DNA from: Slackia sp.
GTDB lineage: Bacteria > Actinomycetota > Coriobacteriia > Coriobacteriales > Eggerthellaceae
Assembly (NCBI GenBank): GCA_029266945.1
Contig: JARIED010000007.1
Coordinates: 1-64,000, forward strand
DNA length: 64,000 nucleotides
Direction of reading: 5' to 3'
A model generated the notes under the pieces. The model was given only the letters and a program-made list of their open reading frames with translations. It ran no database searches and was not told the origin of the DNA. Each line of letters begins with the position of its first letter. Within the stretch, counting starts at the first letter, position 1. This document shows, one piece after another, positions 29,742 through 38,296 of this stretch. Both the position numbers and the translations under genes were made by a program.

Positions 29742-29919
29742 CGCCATTCCGACAACGTAATCGCGGCGAGCGTGCATGGCTACGCCGCGGCAGAACGGGT
29801 ATGAAGAACCCGGGGGCATAGCCTCCGGGTTCTCGACGATAGAAAGAAGTTCCGCGCTCGACGCGGATCGAAGGTTCGCAAGGAGGGCCTTGCGATCGTA
29901 TTGAAAGGATGAGCTCGAC
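29742..29919 (+). promoter_or_regulatory. structured purA-purD intergenic region
   Basis: Two clear hairpins: AGAACCCGG / CCGGGTTCT around 29804-29835 without a T run, and CGCAAGG-aggg-CCTTGCG at 29877-29894. No known riboswitch pattern was recognised. Confidence 0.35.
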
Positions 29920-31191
29920 GTGAACGTACTAGTGTTGGGCGGCGGCGGCCGCGAACATGCTTTGACGTGGGCTATTGCGAAATCCCCTCGCGTCGGCGAG
30001 CTGTATGTCGCCCCGGGCAACGGCGGCACGGCGGCCATTGCGAAAAACGTCCCGCTCGATGCGGAAGACGCCGAGGCCGTTATCGGCTTCTCGCGCGACC
30101 ATGCCATCGACCTGGTGGTCGTCGGCCCCGAGGCTCCGCTGGTGAAGGGCGTCGCCGAAGAGGTCCGCAAGGCCGGCATCGCCGTGTTCGGCCCCGACGC
30201 GCAGGGCGCGCAGCTCGAGGGCAGCAAGAGCTTCTCGAAGGAATTCATGATCGCCCATGGCCTTCCCACGGCTCGCTATAAGAAGTGCACCTCCGAGCAG
30301 GAGGCCATGGAGTACCTGCACGAAGTGGGTGCTCCCATCGTGGTAAAGGCCGACGGCCTGGCCGCAGGCAAGGGCGTCATCGTGGCCGATTGCATGGAAG
30401 ACGCCGAAGAGGCCGTGCGCGACTGCTTCGCGGGCGACTTCGGCGAAGCGGGCAGCATCGTGGTCATCGAGGAGATGCTCGAAGGTCCCGAGTGCAGCAT
30501 GCTGGCGTTTTTGGCGGGCGGCAAGGCCCTGTGCATGCCGTGCGCTCAGGATCACAAGCGCGCCTATGACGGCGACCGCGGCCCCAACACGGGCGGCATG
30601 GGCGTGTACTCTCCCGTTCCGTGCGTTACTCCCGAGCTCGAAGAGCGCATGCAGCAGATCATGCAGCAGGCGGCAGCCGCGACGGCCGAAGACTTCGAGA
30701 CGCCGTATCAGGGCGTTCTCTACGGCGGCTTCATGCTGACCGCCGAGGGCCCCAAGCTTCTCGAGTTCAACGCCCGTTTCGGCGATCCCGAGACGCAGGT
30801 CATCATGCCGCGCATGGAAAGCGACGCCCTCGAGGTGTTCTCCGCCGTGGCCGAGGACCGTCTGGGCGATATCGACCTGCGCTGGAGCAGCAAGCGCGCC
30901 GTATGCGTCGTGCTTGCTAGCGAGGGCTATCCCGGCTCCTACGAGAAGGGCAAGGTCATCCTGGGCATCGAAGAGGCCGAAAGCCTCGAAGACGTCACCG
31001 TGTTCCATGCAGGCACCGCATTCAACGCCGATGAAGAGCTCGTCACCAACGGCGGCCGCGTGTTGAACGTCGTGGCTCTGGCCGACACGTTCGAAGAGGC
31101 GCGCGAGCGCGCCTACGAGGCTTGCGACAAGATCAATTTCGAAGGCAAGCAGATGCGTTTCGACATCGCTTTGCGCGCTCTCGAGGGTTAG
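29920..31191 (+). CDS. purD: phosphoribosylamine-glycine ligase
   Basis: 423 residues from GTG 29920. The GARS N-domain starts MNVLVLGGGGREHALTWAI. The ATP-grasp core has PIVVKADGLAAGKGV, GPECSMLAFLAGG and LLEFNARFGDPETQ. It joins phosphoribosylamine and glycine in de novo purine synthesis. AAAGGATGAG precedes the start. The next gene starts 6 bp after its stop. Confidence 0.97.
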   Translation: MNVLVLGGGGREHALTWAIAKSPRVGELYVAPGNGGTAAIAKNVPLDAEDAEAVIGFSRDHAIDLVVVGPEAPLVKGVAEEVRKAGIAVFGPDAQGAQLEGSKSFSKEFMIAHGLPTARYKKCTSEQEAMEYLHEVGAPIVVKADGLAAGKGVIVADCMEDAEEAVRDCFAGDFGEAGSIVVIEEMLEGPECSMLAFLAGGKALCMPCAQDHKRAYDGDRGPNTGGMGVYSPVPCVTPELEERMQQIMQQAAAATAEDFETPYQGVLYGGFMLTAEGPKLLEFNARFGDPETQVIMPRMESDALEVFSAVAEDRLGDIDLRWSSKRAVCVVLASEGYPGSYEKGKVILGIEEAESLEDVTVFHAGTAFNADEELVTNGGRVLNVVALADTFEEARERAYEACDKINFEGKQMRFDIALRALEG

Positions 31192-31197
31192 GACGGT

Positions 31198-32532
31198 ATG
31201 CTTAGCGAACGAATGCTTACGCGCGCGGTGCGCACCTGCGCATCGCGCTTCATGAATATCGAACCGTGCGATGACGCCCGTATTCCCGGGCCCACGCCGG
31301 GGCAGCCTTACATGCTCTACATCCACATTCCGTTCTGCGAGCGCCTGTGCCCGTATTGTTCGTTCAACAGGTTCCCGTTCTCGGAAGAACGCGCGGTTCC
31401 TTATTTCGAGAACCTGCGTCGCGAAATGATGATGGTCAAAGAACTCGGCTACGATTTCGATTCGCTCTACATCGGCGGCGGCACGCCCACGATTATGCTC
31501 GATGAGCTGTGCGCGACGATCGATCTTGCGAAAAGCGAATTCTCCATCAAGGAGGTTTCGTGCGAGACCAACCCGAACCACTTAATCCCGTCGTATCTGG
31601 AGAAGCTGCAGGGCCGCGTCGACCGCATGAGCGTCGGCGTACAGAGCTTTGATGACGGCCTGCTCAAGCAGATGGACAGATACGACAAGTACGGCAGCGG
31701 CAAGACGATTCTCGAATCCATCAAGGTGGCCGCCCCGTATTTCAAGTCGCTTAACGTGGACATGATCTTCAACTTCCCCGCGCAGACGGAGGAGATTCTC
31801 AGGCGAGACCTAGAGATGGTTCTGGAGAGCGGCACCAGCCAGACCACGTTCTATCCGCTTATGGCGTCTCCGTCGGTCGAGAAATCGCTGGCGGCCACGG
31901 TGGGTAAGGTCGATTACGACCGCGAGCAGCGTTTCTACGAGATTATCTGCGAGACGTTCGCGGGTGGCGATAGCCCTGCCTTCACGCACGGTTCGGCGTG
32001 GACGTTCAACAAGGTCGATTCCGATGAACCGGGCCGCGGTGGCTCCGACCAGATGATCGACGAGTACATCGTCGACTACGAGGAGTATCCCGCCATCGGC
32101 TCGGGCGGCATGACGTATCTGGGCGCCACCCAGTATGTGAACACCTTCAGCGTTCGCGAATACAACGAGGCGATCGAGAGCGGACGCATGTCCTTGATGG
32201 GCAAGGCGACGTTCTCGAAGCGCAATCGCATGCGCTATCGTTTCATGATGCAGCTGTTCGGTCTTCGCCTCGACAAAAAGCAGTGGAAGCGCGATTTCGG
32301 CTGCAGCGTCGCGGCGGGCTTGCCCGTCGAATACGGCTTCATGAAGTCGGTCGGTGCATTCGACATCGATGATGCGGAACAGATCACCTTGACCCCCAAG
32401 GGTCGTTACCTGATGGTGGTGATGATGCGCCAGTTCTTCATCGGCGTGAACAACCTACGCGACCAGGCGCGTTCGGCGCTTCCTGCCGATGAGCGCGATC
32501 TGCTTTTCGGCGCTGGTTGCGCTATGAAATAG
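31198..32532 (+). CDS. HemN/coproporphyrinogen oxidase-like radical SAM protein
   Basis: 444 residues. The radical SAM cluster motif is FCERLCPYCSF (CxxxCxxC) within HIPFCERLCPYCSFNRF, followed by LYIGGGTPTIM and MSVGVQSFDDGLL. This is the HemN/HemW/HutW superfamily layout. Substrate is uncertain: coproporphyrinogen oxidation, heme-chaperone work and anaerobic heme cleavage all occur in this fold. No other heme gene is nearby, though cytochrome bd (46.8 kb) needs heme. It starts 6 bp after purD and may be co-transcribed with it. Confidence 0.85.
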   Translation: MLSERMLTRAVRTCASRFMNIEPCDDARIPGPTPGQPYMLYIHIPFCERLCPYCSFNRFPFSEERAVPYFENLRREMMMVKELGYDFDSLYIGGGTPTIMLDELCATIDLAKSEFSIKEVSCETNPNHLIPSYLEKLQGRVDRMSVGVQSFDDGLLKQMDRYDKYGSGKTILESIKVAAPYFKSLNVDMIFNFPAQTEEILRRDLEMVLESGTSQTTFYPLMASPSVEKSLAATVGKVDYDREQRFYEIICETFAGGDSPAFTHGSAWTFNKVDSDEPGRGGSDQMIDEYIVDYEEYPAIGSGGMTYLGATQYVNTFSVREYNEAIESGRMSLMGKATFSKRNRMRYRFMMQLFGLRLDKKQWKRDFGCSVAAGLPVEYGFMKSVGAFDIDDAEQITLTPKGRYLMVVMMRQFFIGVNNLRDQARSALPADERDLLFGAGCAMK

Positions 32533-32640
32533 GGTCGAAAAGCTCGTATAGTAAATATGCGTCCAGAGACGCTTGAAAGCGCCTGCGTATGCCCGATCGA
32601 GGGTTCGGGATATGGGGCAGAAAAAAATAGGAAAATCTTC

Positions 32641-32669
32641 TTGCAAAATGAGAAGGTTATCGGTAGTAT
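32641..32669 (+). promoter_or_regulatory. promoter of tRNA-Phe
   Basis: TTGCAA (32641-32646), 17-bp spacer, TAGTAT (32664-32669). Confidence 0.6.
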
Positions 32670-32691
32670 ATGTATCTGCGCTAGCGCAACT

Positions 32692-32767
32692 GGTCAGGTA
32701 GCTCAGTTGGTAGAGCAGGGGATTGAAAATCCCCGTGCCGGGGGTTCAAGTCCCTCTCTGACCACCA
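32692..32767 (+). tRNA. tRNA-Phe (GAA)
   Basis: Acceptor GGTCAGG pairs with TCTGACC (one G-T). The anticodon loop is TTGAAAA with GAA, the T arm GGTTCAAGTCC, discriminator A, CCA encoded. Confidence 0.96.
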
Positions 32768-32777
32768 TTGAATTTTG

Positions 32778-32806
32778 AAGCCGCTCTTCGAGCGGCTTTT
32801 TTATTT
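32778..32806 (+). terminator. terminator of tRNA-Phe
   Basis: AAGCCGCTC (32778-32786) / GAGCGGCTT (32790-32798) followed by TTTTATTT. Confidence 0.9.
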
Positions 32807-32860
32807 CCTCTTCCCGTTCGATTGCTTACAGAGAAACTTACGGATCGCCTCAGGCGCGCG

Positions 32861-32895
32861 AAAAAACTTATGCCGGGCGCTTGCGCGCCCGGCAT
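32861..32895 (-). terminator. terminator of the DUF3006 gene
   Basis: ATGCCGGGCGC (32870-32880) / GCGCCCGGCAT (32885-32895). On the minus strand a run of T (complement of 32861-32866) follows. Confidence 0.85.
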
Positions 32896-32919
32896 ATTCT
32901 TAGGGGTCGTCGCTTTCGA

Positions 32920-33141
32920 TCACGAACGTCCGAACAGATTATCGAGCCTATCGCGCAACTGCTCTTTGCGCTCACCCGTTCGCTTCGTGTCGATCGTCCA
33001 GCATCCTTTTCTGCATTCCAGGCAGTCATGCTGCTTGGAGCCGACCGGCAAGTCGTCGATCGGCATGGTGATGAACTCGTCGTCTTCGCGTTCGAGCGCG
33101 GCGAGGCCACCTTCGATGCGGTCGATGATATAGCGGGTCAT
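32920..33141 (-). CDS. DUF3006-type small protein
   Basis: 73 residues, start ATG 33141 with AGGAGG upstream that overlaps the end of the preceding hydrolase gene. The pattern fits DUF3006: RYIIDRIEGGLAALERED, then MPIDDLP and a charged helical tail. In place of a plain middle there is a CLECRKGC motif with three cysteines. DUF3006 proteins are usually encoded beside ComEC-like metallo-beta-lactamase hydrolases, as here. Function is unknown. Confidence 0.75.
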   Translation of the reverse strand: MTRYIIDRIEGGLAALEREDDEFITMPIDDLPVGSKQHDCLECRKGCWTIDTKRTGERKEQLRDRLDNLFGRS

Positions 33142-33154
33142 GGGCTGTCGCCTC

Positions 33155-34370
33155 CTACCACGTCGGCGGCTTGCAGACCTTGCAGGCGCCGTAGCCCCTG
33201 TTGCAGGCGTCGCTTGCGCTCATGGGCGTGAGGTTCTTCGAGTTCTTCAAGGTGGAGCACCAATCATAGTGATATTTCGTACCCGTCTTGGTGACGTAGA
33301 CCGTTGTGCTCATGTCTGGTCCTGGCTGAGGCTGAGGTTGCGGCGCCGGATCGACAGGTGCGGTCGGAGCGGTTGTGAACCAGACTCTCGTCGTATCGGA
33401 GTAGGCGGTGATGCTGCCCTGGTGGTCGGTACGATAGACGTTGGAGCCGCCGAGAAGCTGCAGAACGCCCTGGGTTGGGTGCCCGTAACTGTTATCGAGC
33501 CCGCACGAAATCACGGCGTGAAAAGGCGTCTCTTGGCCACGAGAGCCGCCGAGGTTCCCGTGTTCGACCCGTGGTGGCTTACCTTCAGCACGTCGACTCG
33601 ACATGGCCGGGCGCGACCCTTGCCAGGTTGGCCGCATCGGCGTCGCCCGTGTAAGAGAACGTCTTGCCGCCGTAATCCATCCAAACGACTGCGCTGTTCT
33701 CGTTCGTTTTGTCTGAAACGATATGCGTAGGCGAGACGAAGCGCGCGCTTAGCTTTCCGTCGGTGAACAGCGTTGTGTTCGCGGCGGCGGGAACCACGGC
33801 GCAGCCGTTGCGCTCGAGAGACGCGATGGTGCGCTCGAAGGTTTGCGTGGTGGAAACCACGTCGGGCATGAACGTCGTACCCACCGCGAACGCGTCGAGC
33901 ACGGCCGCCGCGCCGCCGATGTGATCGGCGTCGGGGTGCGTCAGCACCAGGTAGTCGATGCGGTCGTAGCCTTGCCTCTGGAGGTACGAGACGATCTTCT
34001 GGGCCGATTTCGCGGTCCCCGCATCGATCAGCATCGACTTGCCATGGCCCAACTCGACGAAGCAGCTATCGCCCTGCCCCACGTCGATGAAGTGGGATTT
34101 CAGGAGCGGGTTGCCCGTTTCGACGCCGTTGAACATGTCGAGCGAAACGAGCATCATCTTGGTGCTTTCGGCGCGCGTCGTGTTGCCTTGCGGGTTGATG
34201 TTCCAAGACGCGCCCATAATGCCCTCTTCGACGGATCGGTCGATGACCCCTTCGTTTTCGGCCCAGTGCCCCGCCGTGTCGCTGAACTGGCTGGCGAAAG
34301 CGCTCGGCGCGGCGCATGCGGTCGCGGCCGTTGTCAGAAGGAATCGCCGGATTTTCGAGGATGCGAGCAT
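33155..34370 (-). pseudogene. secreted SLH/metallo-beta-lactamase (ComEC-like) hydrolase, frameshifted
   Basis: Reading from ATG 34370 (AAAGGAG upstream): signal peptide (FLLTTAATACAAPSAFAS), a partial S-layer-homology segment (DTAGHWAENEGVIDRSVEEG) and a ComEC-type metallo-beta-lactamase domain (HFIDVGQGDSC, LTHPDADHIGG). The frame breaks after ARVAPGHVES. The expected VDVLKVSHHGSNTGTS continues in a second frame, and AVISCGLDNSYGHPTQG plus a Cys-rich tail in a third. The breaks coincide with a TCGAC duplication (33593-33602) and a CT duplication (33530-33533). Removing both restores one frame of about 400 codons. The tail (TKYHYDWC, GYGACKVCKP) looks metal-binding. Confidence 0.8.
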
Positions 34371-34634
34371 AATCGCTCCTTTCCGCGAGATTGGTGCATT
34401 AAAAGGATAGCACCGCAGACCCCTCATATCTGAGCAGGCATTTTGCGAAAGGATGCAAGGTGTGCGCTTTCGGCGGGAAAAAAGAACGGGGCCGGACGCT
34501 TTCGGACGTCCGACCCCGTTCGGGCAATGGCTTGGGTGACAAGTGGGGCGCAGCTGCAATATGGGATCGAGGAGGGGGTTGTTTCGATTGGTGAAGGGAG
34601 GGGATGCGGCCGCGCACCTTTGTCTGCGAATATG
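34371..34634 (-). terminator. terminator of the flavin reductase gene and gap
   Basis: Stem 34484-34498 / 34507-34521 (15 bp, one C-A mismatch) reads on the minus strand into TTCTTTTTT. The remainder of the 264-bp gap holds no gene. Confidence 0.8.
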
Positions 34635-36239
34635 TCAGGAAAGTCGAGCCATGGCGTTACGTGTGGCGATGCGCCCGAATGCGCCGCATTCGCCGACGTT
34701 GCCGCCGCCCTGGTACAGATGGCCCCAAATCGAGCCGAACTCGCCTGCGGAATACAAGCCGGCGATGGCGTTGCCGTCGGGGTCGCACACTTCGCCCTTT
34801 TCGTTGCGGATGGGGCCGCCGTCGGTGTTGAGTAGCGCAGGCACGCACAGCATTGCATAATACGGAGCCTGGGCGACAGGGGTCAGCGTATCGGCGGGGC
34901 GGTAGAATGCCAGGTCTTCGCCGCGCTCGACGAATTCGTTCCACTGGTTTACCGTTTTCACCAGCTCATCGGCCGGAACCTCGATGAGGGCGGCAAGCTC
35001 TTCAAGCGAATCGGCGCGCACGGCCCAGCCGTCGGCGACGGGGTCTTCCGACTTGTCTTTCGGGCATGCGCCTGCGTCAAGCCCTGCCTGGTCGAAGATA
35101 AACCAGCCCTTTTCGGGAAGCGGCAGATGGGCCATGCCGCCGCCGAACTGCGTGATGCCGTGGCGGTAGCCCACATTGCGCGTGATGTCGGTGCCGGGAA
35201 GCGCGTACTTCTTGAAGTTGCTGCAGCCGTCGAAGTCCTGATAGAACCTGCGTCCATTCACGCCCACGGTAATGCCGTGCTGTTTGGTGGAGAAGGAATA
35301 TAGGGTGGAAAGGAAGCGCGTGTTTTCAAGGTTGCGCAGCGAGAGCCAATACGTGGCGCCGCCGTGCATGTGCCAAAAGCCCGCGCCGATTTTCTGGCAG
35401 ATGCGGTGTCCGTCGCCGGTGTTGGCCTGGCCGGCATAAGGGTAGCCCTTGACGCCCGTGTAATCCTGAAGCATCTTCTGGTCGTTCTCGAAGCCGCCGG
35501 TGCACATAATCACGCCGCCCTTGGCACGATAACGCTTGCCGTCGGCAACGACGCCGATGACGGCACCTTCGCCGTCGCGGACGAGCGCCTCGATCGGGGT
35601 CGACGTTTTGTAATCGATGGTGTCGCTGTTTTCCTCGACCAGGCCCATCAGGAATTCGTGGATGTGATGCGGATGATCGCCTTCGGTTTTGAACAGGAGA
35701 TAGCCTACCGTATGACTGTCGGGATATTCGGCGTACTCATTGGTCTCTTCGGGTTCGGGGCGGTAGATGTCAAGCCATTCCTCTTTTGCGCCCAGGCCCA
35801 AAACCCACTCGAGGTTGTGCATGGTTTCTTCGACGTAGGCGCGGATGGTCTCCTGCGGCGTACAGTCGCCGATAAGGTGCTCGAGATAGTTAAGGGGGCC
35901 TTCAGTCTCCTCGAAATACATCTGCCATCCTGCGCAGAACGGGCTGTTGCCGTTGGGACGTGCTTCCTTCTCCAGAAGAAGGCACGATGCGCCGTTGCCC
36001 TCTTTGGCGACGGTAACGGCTGCGGTCAGGCCCGCAATGCCGGCGCCCGCGACGATGACATCGTATTCGCCGTCCCAGGAACCCTCTGCCCCGGCATTAT
36101 CCGAGCTTTTGCCGCTCGGGGCGCAGCCGACGATTCCAAACGCTGCGGTGCTTGCGAGCGTGATGCCTGCTCCTTTGAGGAAGGAACGACGCGAGGTCTG
36201 GATATCGGCGCTGCGCACGCCCGTGGTGGTTTGAGCCAT
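34635..36239 (-). CDS. Tat-exported FAD-dependent oxidoreductase, fumarate/urocanate-reductase-like
   Basis: 534 residues. A Tat signal SRRSFLKG runs into a lipobox-like VGC (about residue 39), so the protein is probably exported and membrane-anchored. The FAD-binding start is DVIVAGAGIAGLTAAV, and the C-terminal FAD contact is AGLYSAGEFGSIWGHLYQGGG. Where flavocytochrome-c fumarate reductases carry a catalytic HTMGG, this one reads LNTDGGP, so the substrate is probably not fumarate. No heme-binding CxxCH domain is fused. Such flavin reductases, each with a LuxR regulator alongside, are a hallmark of Eggerthellaceae; the regulator at 36510 is divergent. Confidence 0.88.
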   Translation of the reverse strand: MAQTTTGVRSADIQTSRRSFLKGAGITLASTAAFGIVGCAPSGKSSDNAGAEGSWDGEYDVIVAGAGIAGLTAAVTVAKEGNGASCLLLEKEARPNGNSPFCAGWQMYFEETEGPLNYLEHLIGDCTPQETIRAYVEETMHNLEWVLGLGAKEEWLDIYRPEPEETNEYAEYPDSHTVGYLLFKTEGDHPHHIHEFLMGLVEENSDTIDYKTSTPIEALVRDGEGAVIGVVADGKRYRAKGGVIMCTGGFENDQKMLQDYTGVKGYPYAGQANTGDGHRICQKIGAGFWHMHGGATYWLSLRNLENTRFLSTLYSFSTKQHGITVGVNGRRFYQDFDGCSNFKKYALPGTDITRNVGYRHGITQFGGGMAHLPLPEKGWFIFDQAGLDAGACPKDKSEDPVADGWAVRADSLEELAALIEVPADELVKTVNQWNEFVERGEDLAFYRPADTLTPVAQAPYYAMLCVPALLNTDGGPIRNEKGEVCDPDGNAIAGLYSAGEFGSIWGHLYQGGGNVGECGAFGRIATRNAMARLS

Positions 36240-36470
36240 GTCTCCTCCTGTATGGTTTCATTCGATTTGCGGCTCGCTTCCTTTTTCGAATTCCCCGTCG
36301 AGCCGTTGGCAACGGTGATACCGAACGGCAAGGGGGCGTTCCTCTCCCAGAATGTCCTAATCTGCGCGAAAGCGTGTTTTTCATATCCCCGAAGTGGATG
36401 ATTTTCAAGAAAACGCCTGGTTGTATGCTGGTTAAGGAAGAGGCGGTCGGCTTGTGTCTGCGCGGTGATT

Positions 36471-36476
36471 TATAAT
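36471..36476 (+). promoter_or_regulatory. candidate -10 of the LuxR regulator gene
   Basis: TATAAT with no clear -35. It predicts transcription from about 36483, which rules out the earlier in-frame codon at 36465 as the start and leaves GTG 36510 or ATG 36492. Confidence 0.4.
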
Positions 36477-36509
36477 TTACCGAAGGGAGATATGCAGAGG
36501 AGGTGCAAC

Positions 36510-38195
36510 GTGGCGAATCGTCTTCGCGGGTTTTGGGACAAGTGTGTGCAACGGGGGGACGGCGTTCTTGCCTTGCTTGCCATGCTGTCTCTTGTCGCCG
36601 TCATCCTTTGGGCAGACATTCTCGGCCACGGGCTCGGGTTTGAATCTTCTGCCACGGCGGTTCAGGAATTGGGAAACTCGCGCCTCTTCTTTCTTGCCGG
36701 CTTTACCTTTGCAGCTTTGGCATCAATCCTTTTGGCTCCCTATGCCGAAAGGATGAAGGGGCTTCCTTTGCGCTTTACGTTAGCGGCGTCTGAGGCAGGA
36801 ACGCTTCTTTACGCCGTCTCTCATACTCAGCCGTTTTTGCCGTCTGACGTCGTGGCCATTGCCGGCCTGTTCTGCTGCGGGGTAGGTTATTACGCCACGA
36901 CGCTTCTTTCCTATTGCGAGCTTGCGAAGGTGAGACTCCTTCTCGTCGCTATCGGCGTCTTGGCGGCGGCTCTTTTCCTTAAGACGGTGCTCGGATCGTG
37001 GCTGAGCGTTTCAGCCCCTCTCGGGGTTCAAGTGGCTCTTGCGTGCGTGCTTCCGATTGTGTCGTTCGTTTGTCTTGCGGGCATGTCCCGCTTCGGTCCC
37101 GCCAGCCTTGATGACTATCGTTCTCGCAAGCCTCTCAGCAGCGCTGGTGTGTCCGACCTGCTTTTCCTGCTTGTCGCTGTCTCTCTGGTGCTTGCGGCCT
37201 TGCGTGGCACGAGTCATCTTGGATTATGGGGCGAAGGATACAGCGGGTCGCCCGTCTCCACCATTGCGGGATACGCCACGGTGGGGTTCGCCCTTTCCGT
37301 GTTCGCGTATTTCACCTTGGTGCGCAACAGCAATAATCAGATGCTTGTCCGATTCCAGCCGGCTTTTCTGGTTCTTGCGGCGGGTTTCGTCCTTTACGTT
37401 CTGCAGGACAGCTTTCTCACCGAATCGGGGCCCTCTCCGCTTTTCGACTGGCTGTATTTGACCATTGAGCTGTTTGGACATTTGCTTTCGGGAACGCTCA
37501 TCATCACCGCCATTCGCACAACGAAGCTTGCCGCATGGACATTCCAGGGCGTGAGCGATTCTGCGTTCGGCCTGGTGGCCATCCCTTGGATTTTTCTGGC
37601 CCAGGACGCATCGATTGATATCAGGCCCTTTATGGTGATAGCCATCTTCCTGGTGATGGTGGCAGCGATTAGGCCCATGAGCACGCGTCCCTTCGAGATA
37701 GAGCATTCTCTCGATACGGAAGGGAGCGTGGATTGGGGCCGCGCAGACGAGGGGCTTGCCGAGCCATCTGTTGCTAGCGAAGCTTCGGAGCGTGATGGTG
37801 CGTCGTTTTGCGGCAGGAAGAGCGTGAGCGTGCATCATGCTGTTCTGCCATTGAGTGATAAAACGCGCGGCCATGTTTGCGGTCAGGAAAAAGGAAGCTG
37901 GGACGGCCTTTCGTTGGAGGGTGATTTTCGTGTCGAGCGCCGCCTTGCGCAATACCGTCGGGAAATCGCGCAGACCCACTGTCTGTCGGCGCGTGAGACC
38001 GACGTGTTCATGCTGCTCGCCCAGGGGCGAAGCCGCCCGTACATTTGCGAGGTGTTGTACTTGTCGGATGGTACGGTGAAAACGCACGTGTCGCATATTT
38101 ATCGGAAATTCGATGTGCATTCGCGCCAAGAGCTGCTTGACGCCGTGCAGGGGGAGGTCGTTCGCATGGACGAGCGCGTGATCGGCCGGTCGTGA
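36510..38195 (+). CDS. membrane-anchored LuxR-family transcriptional regulator
   Basis: 561 residues from GTG 36510, chosen for the AGAGGAGG 6 bp upstream. Up to about residue 390 it is highly hydrophobic, with roughly ten to twelve membrane segments. A variable hydrophilic linker leads to a C-terminal LuxR helix-turn-helix (LSARETDVFMLLAQGRSRPY; LSDGTVKTHVSHIYRKFDVH). No response-regulator receiver is present, so the membrane part presumably senses a ligand. Divergence from the flavin reductase (271 bp apart) suggests it controls that gene. Confidence 0.9.
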   Translation: MANRLRGFWDKCVQRGDGVLALLAMLSLVAVILWADILGHGLGFESSATAVQELGNSRLFFLAGFTFAALASILLAPYAERMKGLPLRFTLAASEAGTLLYAVSHTQPFLPSDVVAIAGLFCCGVGYYATTLLSYCELAKVRLLLVAIGVLAAALFLKTVLGSWLSVSAPLGVQVALACVLPIVSFVCLAGMSRFGPASLDDYRSRKPLSSAGVSDLLFLLVAVSLVLAALRGTSHLGLWGEGYSGSPVSTIAGYATVGFALSVFAYFTLVRNSNNQMLVRFQPAFLVLAAGFVLYVLQDSFLTESGPSPLFDWLYLTIELFGHLLSGTLIITAIRTTKLAAWTFQGVSDSAFGLVAIPWIFLAQDASIDIRPFMVIAIFLVMVAAIRPMSTRPFEIEHSLDTEGSVDWGRADEGLAEPSVASEASERDGASFCGRKSVSVHHAVLPLSDKTRGHVCGQEKGSWDGLSLEGDFRVERRLAQYRREIAQTHCLSARETDVFMLLAQGRSRPYICEVLYLSDGTVKTHVSHIYRKFDVHSRQELLDAVQGEVVRMDERVIGRS

Positions 38196-38239
38196 CATGC
38201 GCTTTGCCCGTTCCGAAGCTGCGAAGTAACACGTAAGAA

Positions 38240-38275
38240 AAAGGAGCCGAACTCTCGAAGACGTTCGGCTCCTTT
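38240..38275. terminator. bidirectional terminator between LuxR gene and telA
   Basis: AAAGGAGCCGAAC (38240-38252) / GTTCGGCTCCTTT (38263-38275), 13 bp perfect, A run before and T run after. It serves the converging genes on both sides. Confidence 0.85.
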
Positions 38276-38296
38276 GCAAAGACGCTGTTGCGGCGC

